Numbered from the stretch's first letter, positions 46,195-58,488 are shown. The stretch: 64,000 bases of DNA from Candolleomyces eurysporus (GCA_027579435.1 JANBPK010000863.1:52744-116743); one strand, 5' to 3'. Notes: generated by a model from the sequence alone, not told the origin. A program made the numbers and translations.

Positions 46195-48970
46195 ATGAAC
46201 TACATTGTGAGCAACCCGATCCGGGTTGCTCAACGCTTACCATCGTTGCTCAAGGTCCGACCACCACCCGGATTTCCGTCATACACGCCTCCAGCCGGGT
46301 TTTGCCAACGGCGTAGCATCCATGAGCTTTACCGGAGGACTCTACCCGTGAATAACGCTCCTTTCAGGGGCCCTGGACTACCTTGGAACGCTTGTCGAAC
46401 GAGGATGTTTGGGAATATGGCAGGTCCAAAGGAACCCCCGAAACCTGAGCAAGCTAAGCCATCCAACGATATCCCGACGCGAGCGGAGCAGAGGAGGACG
46501 GACTGGACCATTATCAAGAGGTTGATGACCAACGTGTGGCCGAAGAACGATTGGAAGACGAGAGGAACAGTCCTATTTGGGTTTTTGCTACTTGTTTCCG
46601 CCAAGGTGTGTCTTACGATCCGAAGTGCGGGATAGGCAATAACATGACGTTTTCCAGCTTCTCAACGTGCAAGTACCACAGCTGTTCAAATGGGTGATCG
46701 ACTCGTTGAACGTTGATATCACATCGGATTCGACGGTATGGCTTTTGGCTGGAACCCTCATCGTTGGCTGTAGGTCCCCTACCTTCAGTCCCGGGACTCG
46801 ATATAACCCTTTGAACAGATGGCGCGGCGCGTATCGGAGCAACACTCTCCAGTGAACTTCTCAATGCTGTGTTTGCAAACATTGGCCAGCGTGCCGTTCG
46901 CAAGGTTGCGCGTGAAACGTTCGAACATCTGCTCAGTCTGGATCTCAAGTTCCATCTGTCGCGGCAAACTGGCGGTCTGACTCGAGCTATTGACCGAGGC
47001 ACGAAAGGCATCACCTTCCTCATTCAAGCCATTCTCTTCCGTATTGCTCCTACGGCTCTCGAAATTTCTCTCGTGTGCGGTATCTTGGTGAGTTCACCCT
47101 GGTGATATCGACGCGACCGTAGACCTGATCCACCCTCTCTAGACGTACAAATTCGGCTGGGATTTTGCTGCCATTACAGCCGGCGCTATGGTTCTCTACA
47201 CGTGGTTCACTGTTCGCACGACTTCTTGGAGAACCCAGTTCAGGCGAGATGCGAACAAGGCTGACAACAAGGCTGCATCGGCTGCTGTCGATTCGCTCAT
47301 CAACTACGAAGCCGTCAAGCATTTCAATAATGAAAAGTACGAGATCGCGCAGTATGACAAGCACCTTTCAGCCTACGAGAAGGCTTCGGTCAAGATCACG
47401 ACGTCCCTTGCTTACCTCAATTCGGGCCAAAATGTCATCTTTTCGAGTGCTTTGACTCTGGCAATGTTTTTGGCTGCCCAGGGCGTTGTCAATGGCACGA
47501 TGACCGTTGGTGATGTTGTCATGGTTAACCAGCTTATCTTCCAGCTGTCGTTACCTCTCAACTTCTTGGGTACCATTTACCGGGAAATGCGTCAGAACCT
47601 GCTGGACATGGAGATCCTGTACAAGTTGGTGGAAGAGAACCAGGCGCCAAAAGTAGGTTTTCCAAGCCGATACGCCCCGTATCTAATCTAACTGCACTTT
47701 GACAGGATGTACCCGACGCCAAACCTCTAGCACTTCAAGGTGGCTCAATCAGATTCGAAAACGTTGCTTTTGCGTACCACCCCGACCGGCCCATCTTCCG
47801 CAACCTCTCCTTTGAAATCCCGGCTGGTAAGAAGGTGGCCGTCGTTGGGCCGTCAGGGTGCGGCAAATCTACGATCTTCAGGCTCCTCTTCCGGTTCTAC
47901 AACCCATCCTTTGGTCGGATCTTCATAGATGGCCAGGACATCACCCAAGTCCAACTCGAGAGCCTGAGGAAGGCGATTGGCGTTGTACCCCAAGACACAC
48001 CGCTCTTCCATCAAGATATCATGCATAATGTGCGTTATGGAAGATTGGATGCGACGGATGCGGAGGTTGTCGAGGCTACGAGGAAGGCGAATGTGCATAA
48101 GACGATTGAGAAGCTGCCTTTGGGGTATAAGACGCAGGTTGGAGAGAGAGGGTTAATGATTAGTGGGGGAGAGAAACAGAGGTTGGCGGTTGCGAGAGTA
48201 CTTCTGAAGGACCCGGAAATTTTGTTCTTTGACGAGGCGGTGGGTAGTTTTTGGACTATTTTGGAGAGAAAGAGAAGTGTGCTGATCAATAATGGGACCT
48301 TTCTATTTCACAGACCTCGGCGTTGGATGCACATACAGAGCACGAGCTCATGAGGAATATCAACTCCCTCCTTTTCGAGAAAGCGCGAACCAGCATCTTT
48401 ATAGCCCATAGACTTAGAACTGTCGTCGAGGCCGGTACGTTCCTCTCACCCTCTCACAGCACCTTGACCGAGTAGCCACTTACACCGACGGCAGACATGA
48501 TCATCGTACTCAAGGAAGGCGAAGTCGTAGAGCAAGGCACTCATGAGGAACTCCTTCGTGCAAAGGGTCTTTACTACAGCATGTGGCAACAGCAAGCATC
48601 GCTGGAGGCGGGTGTTGCACCGGAAGAGGAGCCCGACGTTGAGGTTGATGAGGCTATTAGACTCGTTGCTGAAGAGCAGGCGAAGACCAACGGTGTTGAG
48701 GTGGATGAGGCTATTGAGCTCGTTGCTGAGGAGCAGGCGAAGGCTAGGGGCGTTGAGGTTGATGAGGCTATCAAGCCCGTTCCTGAGGAGCAGGCGAAGG
48801 TCAACACAAAGCAGGCGACGGCCAACACAAAGCAGGCAAAGGTCAATTTAAAGCAGGCAAAGGCCAACGTAAAGCAGGCGCAGGTCAACGAAAAGCAAGC
48901 AAACGCCAACGAACAGCAGGCAAGGGCTAACCCACAGAAGAACGAGCCGGTTGAGGGCGAGAGGGAGTGA
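46195..48970 (+). CDS. ATM1: Mitochondrial ABC transporter Atm1 (ABCB7-type half transporter)
   Basis: The ATG at 46195 opens an Arg-rich, acid-poor presequence typical of mitochondrial import. Seven exons give one membrane domain (from ADWKTRG-like sequence through [50 protein letters not shown] and [14 protein letters not shown]) and one nucleotide-binding domain. Walker A is GPSGCGKST, the signature is SGGEKQR, Walker B is EILFFDEA, the D-loop is SALDAH, and the H-loop His is in IAHRL. An intron splits FFDEA from TSALD. Atm1 exports a glutathione-linked sulfur compound from the matrix for cytosolic Fe-S assembly. The C-terminus carries an unusual repeat tail of more than 100 residues. This is a housekeeping gene and probably marks the right border of the peptide region. 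Confidence 0.93.
48638..48945 (+). repeat. Coding tandem repeats at the Atm1 C-terminus
   Basis: Three 57-base units code VEVDEAI-[RL/EL/KP]-V-x-EEQAK. They are followed by about six 21-base units coding KQA-x-[A/V]-N-x. The heptad-length second array is Gln/Ala/Lys-rich and could form a helix. Confidence 0.9.
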
Positions 48971-49139
48971 TAAAATGGGGAACAAGCTCTATGGTATTTC
49001 GACTACTACTGTTAATATCGAATTCATGCAACGCGGATTAATCCTGGGGAGAGAGCCATGCCATGGATTGCTGAAATTTGTTGCGCTCGATGGCGACGCC
49101 TTCAAGCGTTGGATAGGTTGGAAGCAAGGAGGTTTTGAA

Positions 49140-51278
49140 TCAGTTCTTTGTGTCGGTCGGAGCGAGGAGTGATGAAACATTCGAAAGGATCAGGGTGGCT
49201 TTGGTCACAAGGTCGAAGTCAGCTTCCGAAATCTCATGATCCAAGGTATTTTCAACGCACCATATGAGCCCAGCGCTAAACGAGGGCTTTATATCGGGTT
49301 TACCGTTCTCGTCCTTCGGAACGGAGACGTCGAACACAGCTAAGACGGAGGAGATTAAGGCGTAGAGGGTGGTGACAGCGATGTACCGGCCGGGGCAGAT
49401 TCTGTGCATTATATCGCAAGTCCATCAGATGAATTTCAATCGTTGGATGAAATATGCCTCTAAAATCTGTCTCCCTCACCTTCTGCCAAATCCGAATACG
49501 GTTTCGGTTGGGTCAGTCACTTCACGGTTGATCTTCCCGTCCTTGATAAACCTGTCAGGGTTAAATTCAAAGGGGTCTGGGTAGATCTCGGGGTCGTGGA
49601 GGATGTGCCTTGATAATAATTAAGAGTGTTAACTAGTTGATTGATGCGTGGCCTTGAACGCGTACCAAATGTTCCCCATCACGATAGTTCCTTTGGGGAT
49701 AAAATATCCTTCGTATACATCGTCTTCTGAAGTCGAGTGTGCGATGGTTACATGATGACTTAGTAGGTGTAGTCCAGCTAAGGGTAGTTAGACAAGTACC
49801 TAGTGGACCGGGCTGGTGCCACCTTAATAGTTCCATGATGAGCGCTTGGAGGTATACCAGCTGAGGCCGATCGTTGAAGTCTGGCAGCCTGCCATTGCCC
49901 ACCACCTCGTCTATTTCTTTCTGAGCGCGTTTCTGCACCTCGGGGTACATTGATAGCACGAGGAAGAAGGCAATAGCAGAGGAGAAGCTCTAAAGACCGC
50001 TGTGTTAATAAGCACTTTGGAGCCTAGAACGTGCTATGACTTACGGTGTCGGATGCAGCTAGGTGGGATTGATTAAAAGCTCGTTGACTGCTGAGATAGT
50101 CGCCCTGTTTGATAGTTACTTACCAACATAGACTTGACCGGAAGAATCTTGAGCGATCTTATAGGCTTCTTCGTAATTTGGATCGTCGGCGTCTGGGAGG
50201 TTCTCAATCATACGCGTCGCCGCGCATGGTGTTGCAATTCCTTGTTTCTTGAACCCATGGTCAATAACAGCTCTGAGATTTATAGAAACTCAAACGAAGA
50301 ACTCACGTATCGATCATAGATTAACTTGAACGGAACTACCCTCGACTCAAGTGCCGTTTCTCGGAAGTACCGCGCAGCTCTCTTCCAACCGGCGCCAGGC
50401 ATCCATTCAGGGACGTATGTAAGCCAGGGCACAAGGTCAACCAGAAATGCACCTATTCGTCCGGCAATACTGAAGCCATCGTTTGTCACATTGGGTTTGG
50501 TGACTAAAGGGTCGTCGAGGCCTTTTGGCTTGATACCATATGTAGCTGTGATGATGATGTTGGTGAAGTATCTATAGTGCAGCACATTCTGAGCTCAGTA
50601 GAGGGTTGGCGAGTTGCAGAGCAATAGCACTCACGTCTTGGTGTGCTCGCTATAGTTGCTCGGATGGGATAACAGAGCTTTCACATAACCTATTCTTTCG
50701 TCCAAGATGATGGGATGGTAAATTTCTACGACGGCCTGATTGAAATTCGCGTGGAACTCGCGACGCTGTTTTCTCCACATGGGTGAGTAACCCATGACAC
50801 TAAAGTAGTTGTCATACTTCATCCTAAAGGTGTATACCGGTGTCAGCCGTAGAATCTGTATCAGAGCGGAAGCCTCACTCTCCACACATCATGGGAAGCC
50901 AAGGTCTGTCTGAGTATATGTTTGAACGTTTTTCGAACAAGTCGTCTGTACGCTTGAGCGATGATAAAATCATCACCTTCGCTCCAAGAGACTCCAAGAG
51001 ATACATATCGCCTGCGATGGATATGTTAAACGAGGGTAAGCCTTGAAGCGCACGAAACCATACTTACCATATTGTTTAGCAAGGTTCGAGTAGTGGCGGA
51101 CTGGGTCGCCCGGTGCAATAATGTCCAAAAGATTCCCAACGACCGGATATCCCGGGGGACCTGGAGGTAAGGGTCGGCGTGAAGCATGACTTCGAGTCCA
51201 AAGTCGCCAAACGACAAGTAGCACGAGGAATGTCGCAACCAAAGGCTGCTTGAGAAGGTCTAGCATGGCCACCTCCAT
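49140..51278 (-). CDS. Cytochrome P450 monooxygenase
   Basis: Starts at ATG 51278 with the membrane anchor LLKQPLVATFLVLLVVWRLW and the hinge PLPPGPPGYPVVGNLLDI. Later exons include DRPWLPMMCGE, GYSPMWRKQRREFHANFNQA, FTNIIITATYGIKP, and a 14-base micro-exon that completes the oxygen-binding AASDT segment. Then follow QKEIDEVVGNGRLPDFNDRP, LRWHQPGPLG, HSTSEDDVYEGYFIPKGTIV, NPDRFIKDGKIN and the heme loop FGFGRRICPGR with the Cys ligand. The length of about 510-520 residues is normal. It resembles basidiomycete P450s of the O-methylsterigmatocystin-oxidoreductase-like type. It hydroxylates an unknown small substrate in the ER membrane. At least eight introns are needed. A link to the peptide blocks is possible only by proximity, as Atm1 lies between. 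Confidence 0.88.
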
Positions 51279-52423
51279 AGCGTAATACCAGAGCAGCAGA
51301 TGTAATGATATCTGACTCCTCAGATTTATATAGTTCTCGAGTAGAGCGCCTTTATCAAAAACGGCTTAGAACAGCATGTGGGATCTTATCAATGTCAGCC
51401 CAGAAGTGGTCGTCGCTGTCGCAAGATTCCCTACCCAGGCATGGCTTCTTGAGGCCCAGAAGCAGTTTTCTACCCATCGGGGAGATCACCTGCGTTGGTG
51501 CTGTCACCGCATCCAAGATCCCCGACTCCACACAAAGTGTGGGGAGGGTTCTGTACCGTCGAAACGTTTATCGCTCTCATAAGGTAGTTCCAGTTAACTC
51601 GCAACCAACATCACGTGCCGTGACATTTCTGTGACACGCCCATCCTAATTCGGCGAAAAAGCGAAAGAAAACACAAGATATCTCAATAACATATTTACAA
51701 CTAGCGTAAGCAAAAATCTGGCTCCNAAAAAATTGTAGAGAATGATTTATAGTATGTATGTACATAGTTTCAAATGAATCCACGCCCTCCACAAGAACTA
51801 GTTCCCAAAATACGATCCTGCCTGTCATAATTTGGCTTTCTTGAGATCATCACGGAATTCAGGAGGCAGAACATGATGTCTGCAAAACTTTCCTCCAGCC
51901 CAGACAGCCTCCTTTTCATTAAACCATGTCTATAGGCATCCATAAATCGCAAAGACCGATTGGCAAAGCTAAATAACTATCATCATCACCCCGGTCAATC
52001 TTATGTTTTTGGAGGCTTTTTGGGGAGATGCTCAACGACATGCTTGACACCCCGAGAAAAGTTTCCCAGCCGAGACTTGGTGAGTTTACTGAATGGAGGC
52101 GTGGGTATGGCACGTTGCAACATGTCTTGAGTGGGTAAAAGCACGTTTGATCATGTAATTTGGGAACTAGTAGTCCAGTTCTGGACCAAAAAGCGCACAA
52201 GTGATCCTGGACACTCCGAGCACATATCTACATCGATTTTTGGGGCCAGATTTGCCCAGAAATGCAAGGAAAATATCTAAAATAATTATCTAGATTTTGT
52301 AGACGAATTTTATCCGGATTTGGACGTGTCACACCGAGTCACGTGGGGTTAGATGCAAGTGAACTGGAACTACCTTACGTCACTTGTTTTGAGGGCCGCC
52401 ACTGCATGCGGCAATACGAGGGT
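51279..52423. other. Intergenic, flank of the transposon
   Basis: No supported gene. CACGTG boxes occur near the transposon side. I could not identify Helitron ends with confidence. Confidence 0.4.
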
Positions 52424-55400
52424 TTACAATTCAACCTGAAGATCTGCTTGATGTCTACTACGCCAGGTCCTGTTTTCATAGATTGCATACAGGAGCCTTT
52501 TTCCTTTGCAAGATTTCAACCATTGAGTATTGTCGCTTGCAACTATTGTCCTTTCAAAAATGCATTTTTGCCCATTTGTCATTCCATCTGCATACCAGAC
52601 TTGTCCAGATATGTCAATATACTTTGAAGTAAAATGAAAGTCACCACCATATACTAAGCCTCTAAGCTGGTAAAAATGGTCTGAGGTATCATCTGCTGCA
52701 GGTAAGCTTAGCTGGACATTTACATTCACTTGTGTATCATCAATCCCCAAGCACAATAGTTCAGGTGCATGGTGCACAGTCAGCNTTTTTTGACAGAACA
52801 TTGTGACAACCACTGCATCTTTGTCTGGGCAATGGGGCTTTGTGAGTGTAGAGTGCATGTGTCAGGTCATAATTACTGCCAATTTGCTTCCTCCGAGTGC
52901 TATTTGGTATGATGGCTGTGAAAGTAGAGAAGGTGGAGGCACTGTTGCTTTCTACGACTGTGTTGCAGGAATCACATATTACTACAAAGGTTCCACACTC
53001 AAGGTTTGGGAATACCCTAATTACAAGTTCAGATATAAAAATGCCAGCTGTTCCTGCTGTAAAAACAGCAGGCTCTTGCTCTCTTAAAGTTGACCTGATA
53101 GAATTACGAACCATTTCAATAGTGTAGTCATTTCCTATGTTTTTGAAGGATTCTGCCATGATTTTGAATACATATCCATAGGATACTAACACATTGGTCC
53201 AGTATGATGGGTAAGATAGCCAAAGATTGTATATGACCACAATGAGAGCATCATATGCACAGCTATAATCTACGCTGTCCCACAAAATGCCTGTAGGCTC
53301 ACTTGTTGCTGGCACAGGTGTTTGTATTGAGGACTTCACCTTTTTCTGAATAGGTTGTTCTTTTGGCTGTCGCTCATCTACATCCTTTGTTTTTGGTCGT
53401 TTTCCCTTGGAATCTTTGGACAACATATATTTCTCACCTGCAGTCTGAAATGACTGCTTGACCAGGTGGCTGTTCCAAAAGTAANTTTTTTTCTGAATTA
53501 GAAGGCACACTTGGAATCAATTCTGAGTTGTTTAATGGCTTCAAAGCCTCATGCCAATCTCCAGTGATGTCTTCATCTTCAATGAAGTTTATATAAGAGT
53601 GTACAAGTGGGTATCTTAGATCACCTTTGACTTGATTGCTCAGAGTTCCCTCATATCTCCTAGCTGTTATCTGGTCCATCAAATTGAGCTCCCTAAACTC
53701 TTGCTTTAGAAATGGAGGTATGCCTTCTGTGATCTTTTTGATACTTTTAGGGAAATCCCCTAGAATGACTGTCTTGTCAGCAGATTTTCCTCTAGAAAGG
53801 CTTGTGTAAATGCCCTGGTACCAAGCATTGCTTGACAACTCCACAACATTGTAGTCTTTGGTTTTTCCTTGAGAGGCATAGTCAGTCATGCTGAAATTTG
53901 GGAGCAGATTGACTTGTTCTCTTTCAATCCGGATATTTTTATCATCTGGAAGCAAGCAGTATAGTCTATTGGTTGTTTTTGAAATGGGTACAACATCCTG
54001 AGGCAGCCCATCAAGTTGAACAGGCTTTGATGGATTCTGTAGTCTCACATATACTGTGTCCAGACAGGGCATGTTGTATGGTCCATTGTATGCATTCCAG
54101 CCTACAACAATGCCCTCTTGACCTTTTGTTATGCAAAGTTCAGTTGCATCATTGTATCTGAGAATAACAGGCATACCAAGACAAAGAGGTAGTTTTCCAG
54201 GAATATGGTTGGTGGAACTTGGAGTTACTTCCCAAATTTTCTTTTGAAGAGACTCTGTCATAGTCTGCCACTCACTTTTCTTTCTCCTTGACTTTTTAGA
54301 TTTACCTGGTGTTGCTGTAGGGAGGAGAGAATCAGTAGAATAGAAATAATGAAGCTGTTGACCAATGTCTTTGGAATATCGTTCGCTCCCAACAAAGTTG
54401 AACTGATCTTTGTAAATGTTCAGGGCAGTGATTATTGAGGCATTGCGATAATTAGGATCATTTNAAAAAAACATCAGAAGCTGGGCGAACAATTAATGAC
54501 TTCAAGAATTTGATGTCTTCATCTGTGCAGCTAGCATACCTCATATTTTCTAATGCCTGTCTGAGAGATGCCTCTTTGCTTCCCTTCACAGTTTGACGCA
54601 TGTTTTCAACTAGAATAACAACTGTAGTTACCTGATGCCAGAGGAAACGACCTATGATTGCTTGTTCATTGAAGCGATTAAGACTAGCTGATGCAGCTGC
54701 AGTTGAACAGTCACTAAAAAGCTTGGTACCCCCCACAGGTGGTAGCTGAGCAAAATCACCTGCAAATATCATGTTGAACCCTCCAAAGCTTTCTTCAAAG
54801 TGTTGACTAATTTTAGCCAATCGTTCATTGATGTGATACATATGGTTGCAAGAAAGCATGGAGCACTCATCAATAAATATATACTCAACTCCAGCTAGCC
54901 TCTCTTTAGCCTTGAGAATGGCTGTGTGTTCATTTATGACTATCTCACTTTCAGAATCTGATTCAGTTCTAAGCCCCAAAAAATGATGAATGGTGTCTCC
55001 ATTCAGAAGTGCTGCAGCAGTCCCTGTAGGGGCAAGAATCACAAACCGATGGGACTCCTTTCTCACTTCAAACAGCTGTTTTATAGCTTTGATCACCTGA
55101 GATTTGCCTGTGCCACCCATACCCCCCAAGTACATATGTAGAGGTGACGGATTGGTAGCTGTGGCATGATTGCCTACAATACGAAAAGCTCTCTCCTGTT
55201 CCTTGTTCAATGTGTTAGTCAATACTATGTGGTCTAAGTATTTCTGGTCCTCTATTTTATGGGCCTGATATGTTTTGGATATGTATGATATGTCCAATAG
55301 TTTGACATTACCTGGTATATTATTTCCACTGGATTGTAGACCAGCTAGGCTGCTTTGGCTTAAACTTTGATTACTGGGTATATTTTGCTGGCGTCCTTTG

Positions 55401-55990
55401 GCAACTTGCTCCCGGGCTACCTGTACAATATTCTTCCATTTTGCAGACTTTGTGGTGGAGGTTACTTTTTGGAGGGTAGGATAACTCTCTGGTTGCATGG
55501 GTGTCACAAGACTTACTTCATCTAGCAGTTCCAATGCATCCATGATTTTTCTGTCATGCTTCAGTGTTGTTTTACCTCTTATATCCAAACCTTCATCATC
55601 TAGCTTTGCACTATCTGTGAGTGAATTTAACAACACATCAAAGGCATCATCCTCTTGTGAATCTGACTCTATGTCACCATTGTTTCTGAAGGCAAATTTT
55701 GCTTGCCTTTCTCTTTGTTTCATAATTGCATGATAATCATCCCTCTCATCCAGGCATTCATAACGAAGATTGAAGTTTTTCATCAGCCTGTTCATATCTT
55801 CAGTAAACTCATATTGCATAAATGCATTTTGCCACTGCACATCCTTTGGCTTGAGATCTGTGACTGATCTCCAAGGTTTAAACAATGTCAGCATTGTTTT
55901 GCAATAATAAGCATAGTCTCCTTGATCTTTTCTTGGAAGACTTCCACCCAAAAAATTTGGGATATGAGTTCTTTTGTGAGACATATCCAT
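52424..55990 (-). mobile_element. Helitron-like Pif1 helicase with a C-terminal cysteine-peptidase-like domain
   Basis: From ATG 55990 the frame codes the stretch usually found just behind a Helitron Rep domain (PNFLGGSLPRKDQGDYAYYC, LFKPWR). A SF1 Pif1-type helicase follows: Walker A GGMGGTGKS, VILAPTGTAAALLNG, Walker B YIFIDECSM, FAGDFAQLPPVGG, ENMRQT, and ASQGKTKDYNVVEL with YTSLSRGKSADK. After a basic linker comes a domain with a Cys box (SVDYSCAYDALIVVIYNLW) and a His box (QLRGLVYGGDFHFTSKYID, VWYADGM), resembling USP-like ubiquitin peptidases. The frame is interrupted only at 54464, 53485 and 52785, where an N adjoins a homopolymer, so these breaks are probably sequence errors. No Rep nuclease is present upstream, so the element looks non-autonomous. 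Confidence 0.8.
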
Positions 55991-56090
55991 TTTTACAAGA
56001 TGTGTTTTTCTATGACTGTGACCATCTAAATACTGATAGTATCCTTTACTGTTCTTTTCTTCAGTGTCCTGGGGTTCAGCATTTTCATCA

Positions 56091-57276
56091 TTATAGGCTG
56101 ATGGCTTGGATTTTGACTGGCCTGAATATACCTACAGATGCATCACACACATTGCAAGCATGCCTCTCTAACAGAAGACAATATGATGCTTTTGAATCCT
56201 TGCAGTAGAAATCTATACCATGCTCACGTAGAATAACCTGTAAGTCTGACCTAGATAATTCATTTACCAATAAATGTACAGGAATCTTGCACGCCACCAG
56301 CTCACATTCAATCTGTACACTTTTCAGATATTCAGCAAACATTGCATGCTTCACATATAAATATGATCTGTTTTGGTCACTGGGTACACCTGTATATGAA
56401 ATAATACCATAGGAGTATAGTGTTGCCCAAGAGTATGTTCTATTTGGTTGCTTTCCACCACCCAGATACTCCTCTGAATGAGGGGCATGATGTTTTGGCA
56501 TAATATTGCTGTCCAATATTGGCTGGCACAATTGACAGCTAGAAAGCCTCAGACATTTGCAAAATATAGCAGCCAGTTTCCAAAAACCTCTGGGATTGAC
56601 TGCAATGCAAGGATGGATTTTGTTAAGCTTAGCAACAAAGTCATGTCGTCGCATAAGGGATCGATGCAAAAAGAGTTGCACAAGCCTGGTGTAACAATGT
56701 GATCCATATGTTGTTTTTATCCGTAATTTAAATGTATGATTGGTAGGCTCATTGTACCAAATATACTCATAGTTGGGGGCTGAATGAGAGGAACCATTGA
56801 AGAAATCTGGCTCCAAGTGGCTGTCCAGATAATATAGCACTGAGAGGTTATCACAAAAATCTGGCACTAAGTAGTCATTCATGTATCCCAGCACCTGGTA
56901 GCTGTCCAAATAATCCTGCACTGAGTAGCTGTCCAGATATTCCTGCACTGAGTAGCTGTCCAAATAATCCAGCACTGAGTAGCTGTCCAAATAATCCAGC
57001 GCTGAATGGCTGTCCNAAAAAATCCAGCGCTGAATGGCTGTCCAAATAATCCGGCACTGGGTGACCGTCCAAACAATCCAGCACCAGGTCACAGTGGCTG
57101 CCTGTGCTTGCACTGACAGTCAGTGAACCTGAGTGCAGGACCAACACAAGTAGTATACTTGGGAGAATAAGAGCACTGTAAAATTTGTGTAGAAGCATGT
57201 CAAGATATTGATGCAGTAGAGATGCAAGCAAGAAATGGTGCCAGCAATGCGCGGTCAGAAATTGAACATCTGCCAA
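56091..57276 (-). CDS. Helitron-associated N-terminal ORF with coding minisatellite
   Basis: Minus-strand frame from the region of 57276, broken only at N 57016. It begins hydrophobic, then has about seven 10-residue repeats of the form LDS-[Y/H]-S-[V/A]-[L/Q]-[D/E]-Y/F. Next come a unique part with a CxxC pair (LSSCQLCQP) and a C-terminal segment with VHLLVNELSRSDLQVILREH and LERHACNVCD. That last pattern (Cys...hydrophobic-Leu heptads...HxCxxC) resembles the N-terminal zinc-binding region of agaricomycete Helitron proteins. It ends about 100 bases upstream of the helicase ORF and could once have been the same protein, with the Rep part deleted between. Its activity is unknown. Confidence 0.45.
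56890..57095 (-). repeat. 30-base coding tandem repeat
   Basis: About seven units of CTGTCCAAATAATCC-[A/T]-GC-[A/G]-CTGA-[G/A]-T-[A/G]-G on the plus strand. The number 4 to 7 units carry more differences. N 57016 lies in the homopolymer of one unit. Confidence 0.85.
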
Positions 57277-57362
57277 ATAATTATAAATAATTATGACACC
57301 ATATCACATTGTCATCATTTCTATGCCGTGCGCGCAAACGGTACGGCGCGGCGCGGGAGAAT

Positions 57363-57389
57363 CACGTGGAGTACACGTGAGGTCACGTG
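57363..57389. promoter_or_regulatory. Three CACGTG boxes in helical phase
   Basis: CACGTG occurs at 57363, 57374 and 57384, that is at 11- and 10-base steps. It is a typical bHLH-factor site. The closest gene start is the Helitron-associated ORF on the minus strand. Confidence 0.55.
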
Positions 57390-57589
57390 GGAAAGGTTGG
57401 CAGTTTTTCGTGGCTTAAAATCCCGGGTAAAAGAACGATGCTTACTACGTAAACCCTCGTAATCCTTCCCTCCATCCCACCATGACAATGGGTTATGCAA
57501 CACACTGTTTTCAATGATACTATTTCACCGTGCATAGACATCGGTGAAGAAGAATCAGAATCAAAAGGGCCTCAAGTGAATCAACAAAC

Positions 57590-57880
57590 AAATGACATTA
57601 TCCCAAGATTCAGCCAAATACTACTCTGACGACTATGACGACTCCTGATTCCTGAATGCCATCCACAAAGCTGGCTGCAACAATTCAAATTCTTGAACTC
57701 ATAATAACAACGCCAACACACGTATCATCACTCACTCTCTCATCCCAGGCTATTCAAGAGTTCAAGAACATGAAAGTTGTCCATCCAGAATGGCTTCTAG
57801 AGAGCATCAAAGCTGGCAATCTCCTCCCATGAAGAGACTTTCAATATATTCCTGATGAACAGCAGGAAGGCTTGCAGGGG
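57590..57880 (+). pseudogene. REV1-like BRCT relic
   Basis: The plus strand at about 57730-57850 reads AIQEFKNMKVVHPEWLLESI then KAGNLLP, a stop, and RDFQYIPDEQQEG. This fits the end of the BRCT domain of the translesion polymerase protein REV1, where the next residue is normally Trp. The upstream MTLSQDSAKYYSDDYDDS with a stop before FLNAI is similar to the acidic start of fungal REV1. Frame changes and stops show it is dead. It may have been carried by the neighbouring transposon. The match is from memory of the family and short. Confidence 0.45.
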
Positions 57881-58488
57881 AGCAGATCAAGGAAAAACCA
57901 GGCCTCTTTGACTATGATGGAGCACAAAAGGTTGCAATCCCACAAACCCACAGTAGTAGCTTCTACAGTTGACTCTTGCCTTCCTCCTCTGCCTGCTAAA
58001 CCCACTGTACCAGCTTCCAACTCTGCTATTGTCCCTTGCCTTTCTTGTCTTCCCACTCCTCCTCCTGCTATCCCAGCTCCCACTCCTTGTCCCAGGCTCC
58101 CATTGATGCGGCACTTGCTTCTTCCTATGCTGTACCTTGCCAGGCTGGGTGTGCAGTTATGGTTCTGAATCATTTCTCTACCCTTTGGATATGTTCGCAG
58201 GGCCTTCCTAATATAAAGCACTGCTGCCAAACTGTCGTACTTGGGTCACTGAGCCAGATCTCTGAGAACTGCTAAGTCTGAAGCCAGGAACTGCTTTGAC
58301 TCTTGGTTTCACAATGTTCAGAAGACATGCTAAGTTCTATCAGTTGTTATTGTGATTTAGTACTTTAATTCAGAATCCCTTCCAAAGCAAAGCTCTATTA
58401 TTTCTTGATTTTTCTGAGGGTCTGTTATGTAATAACCCCAGTAGTATCTTTTTTCTCTCTTAGTAACACTAGGACTGCAAACAATGAC

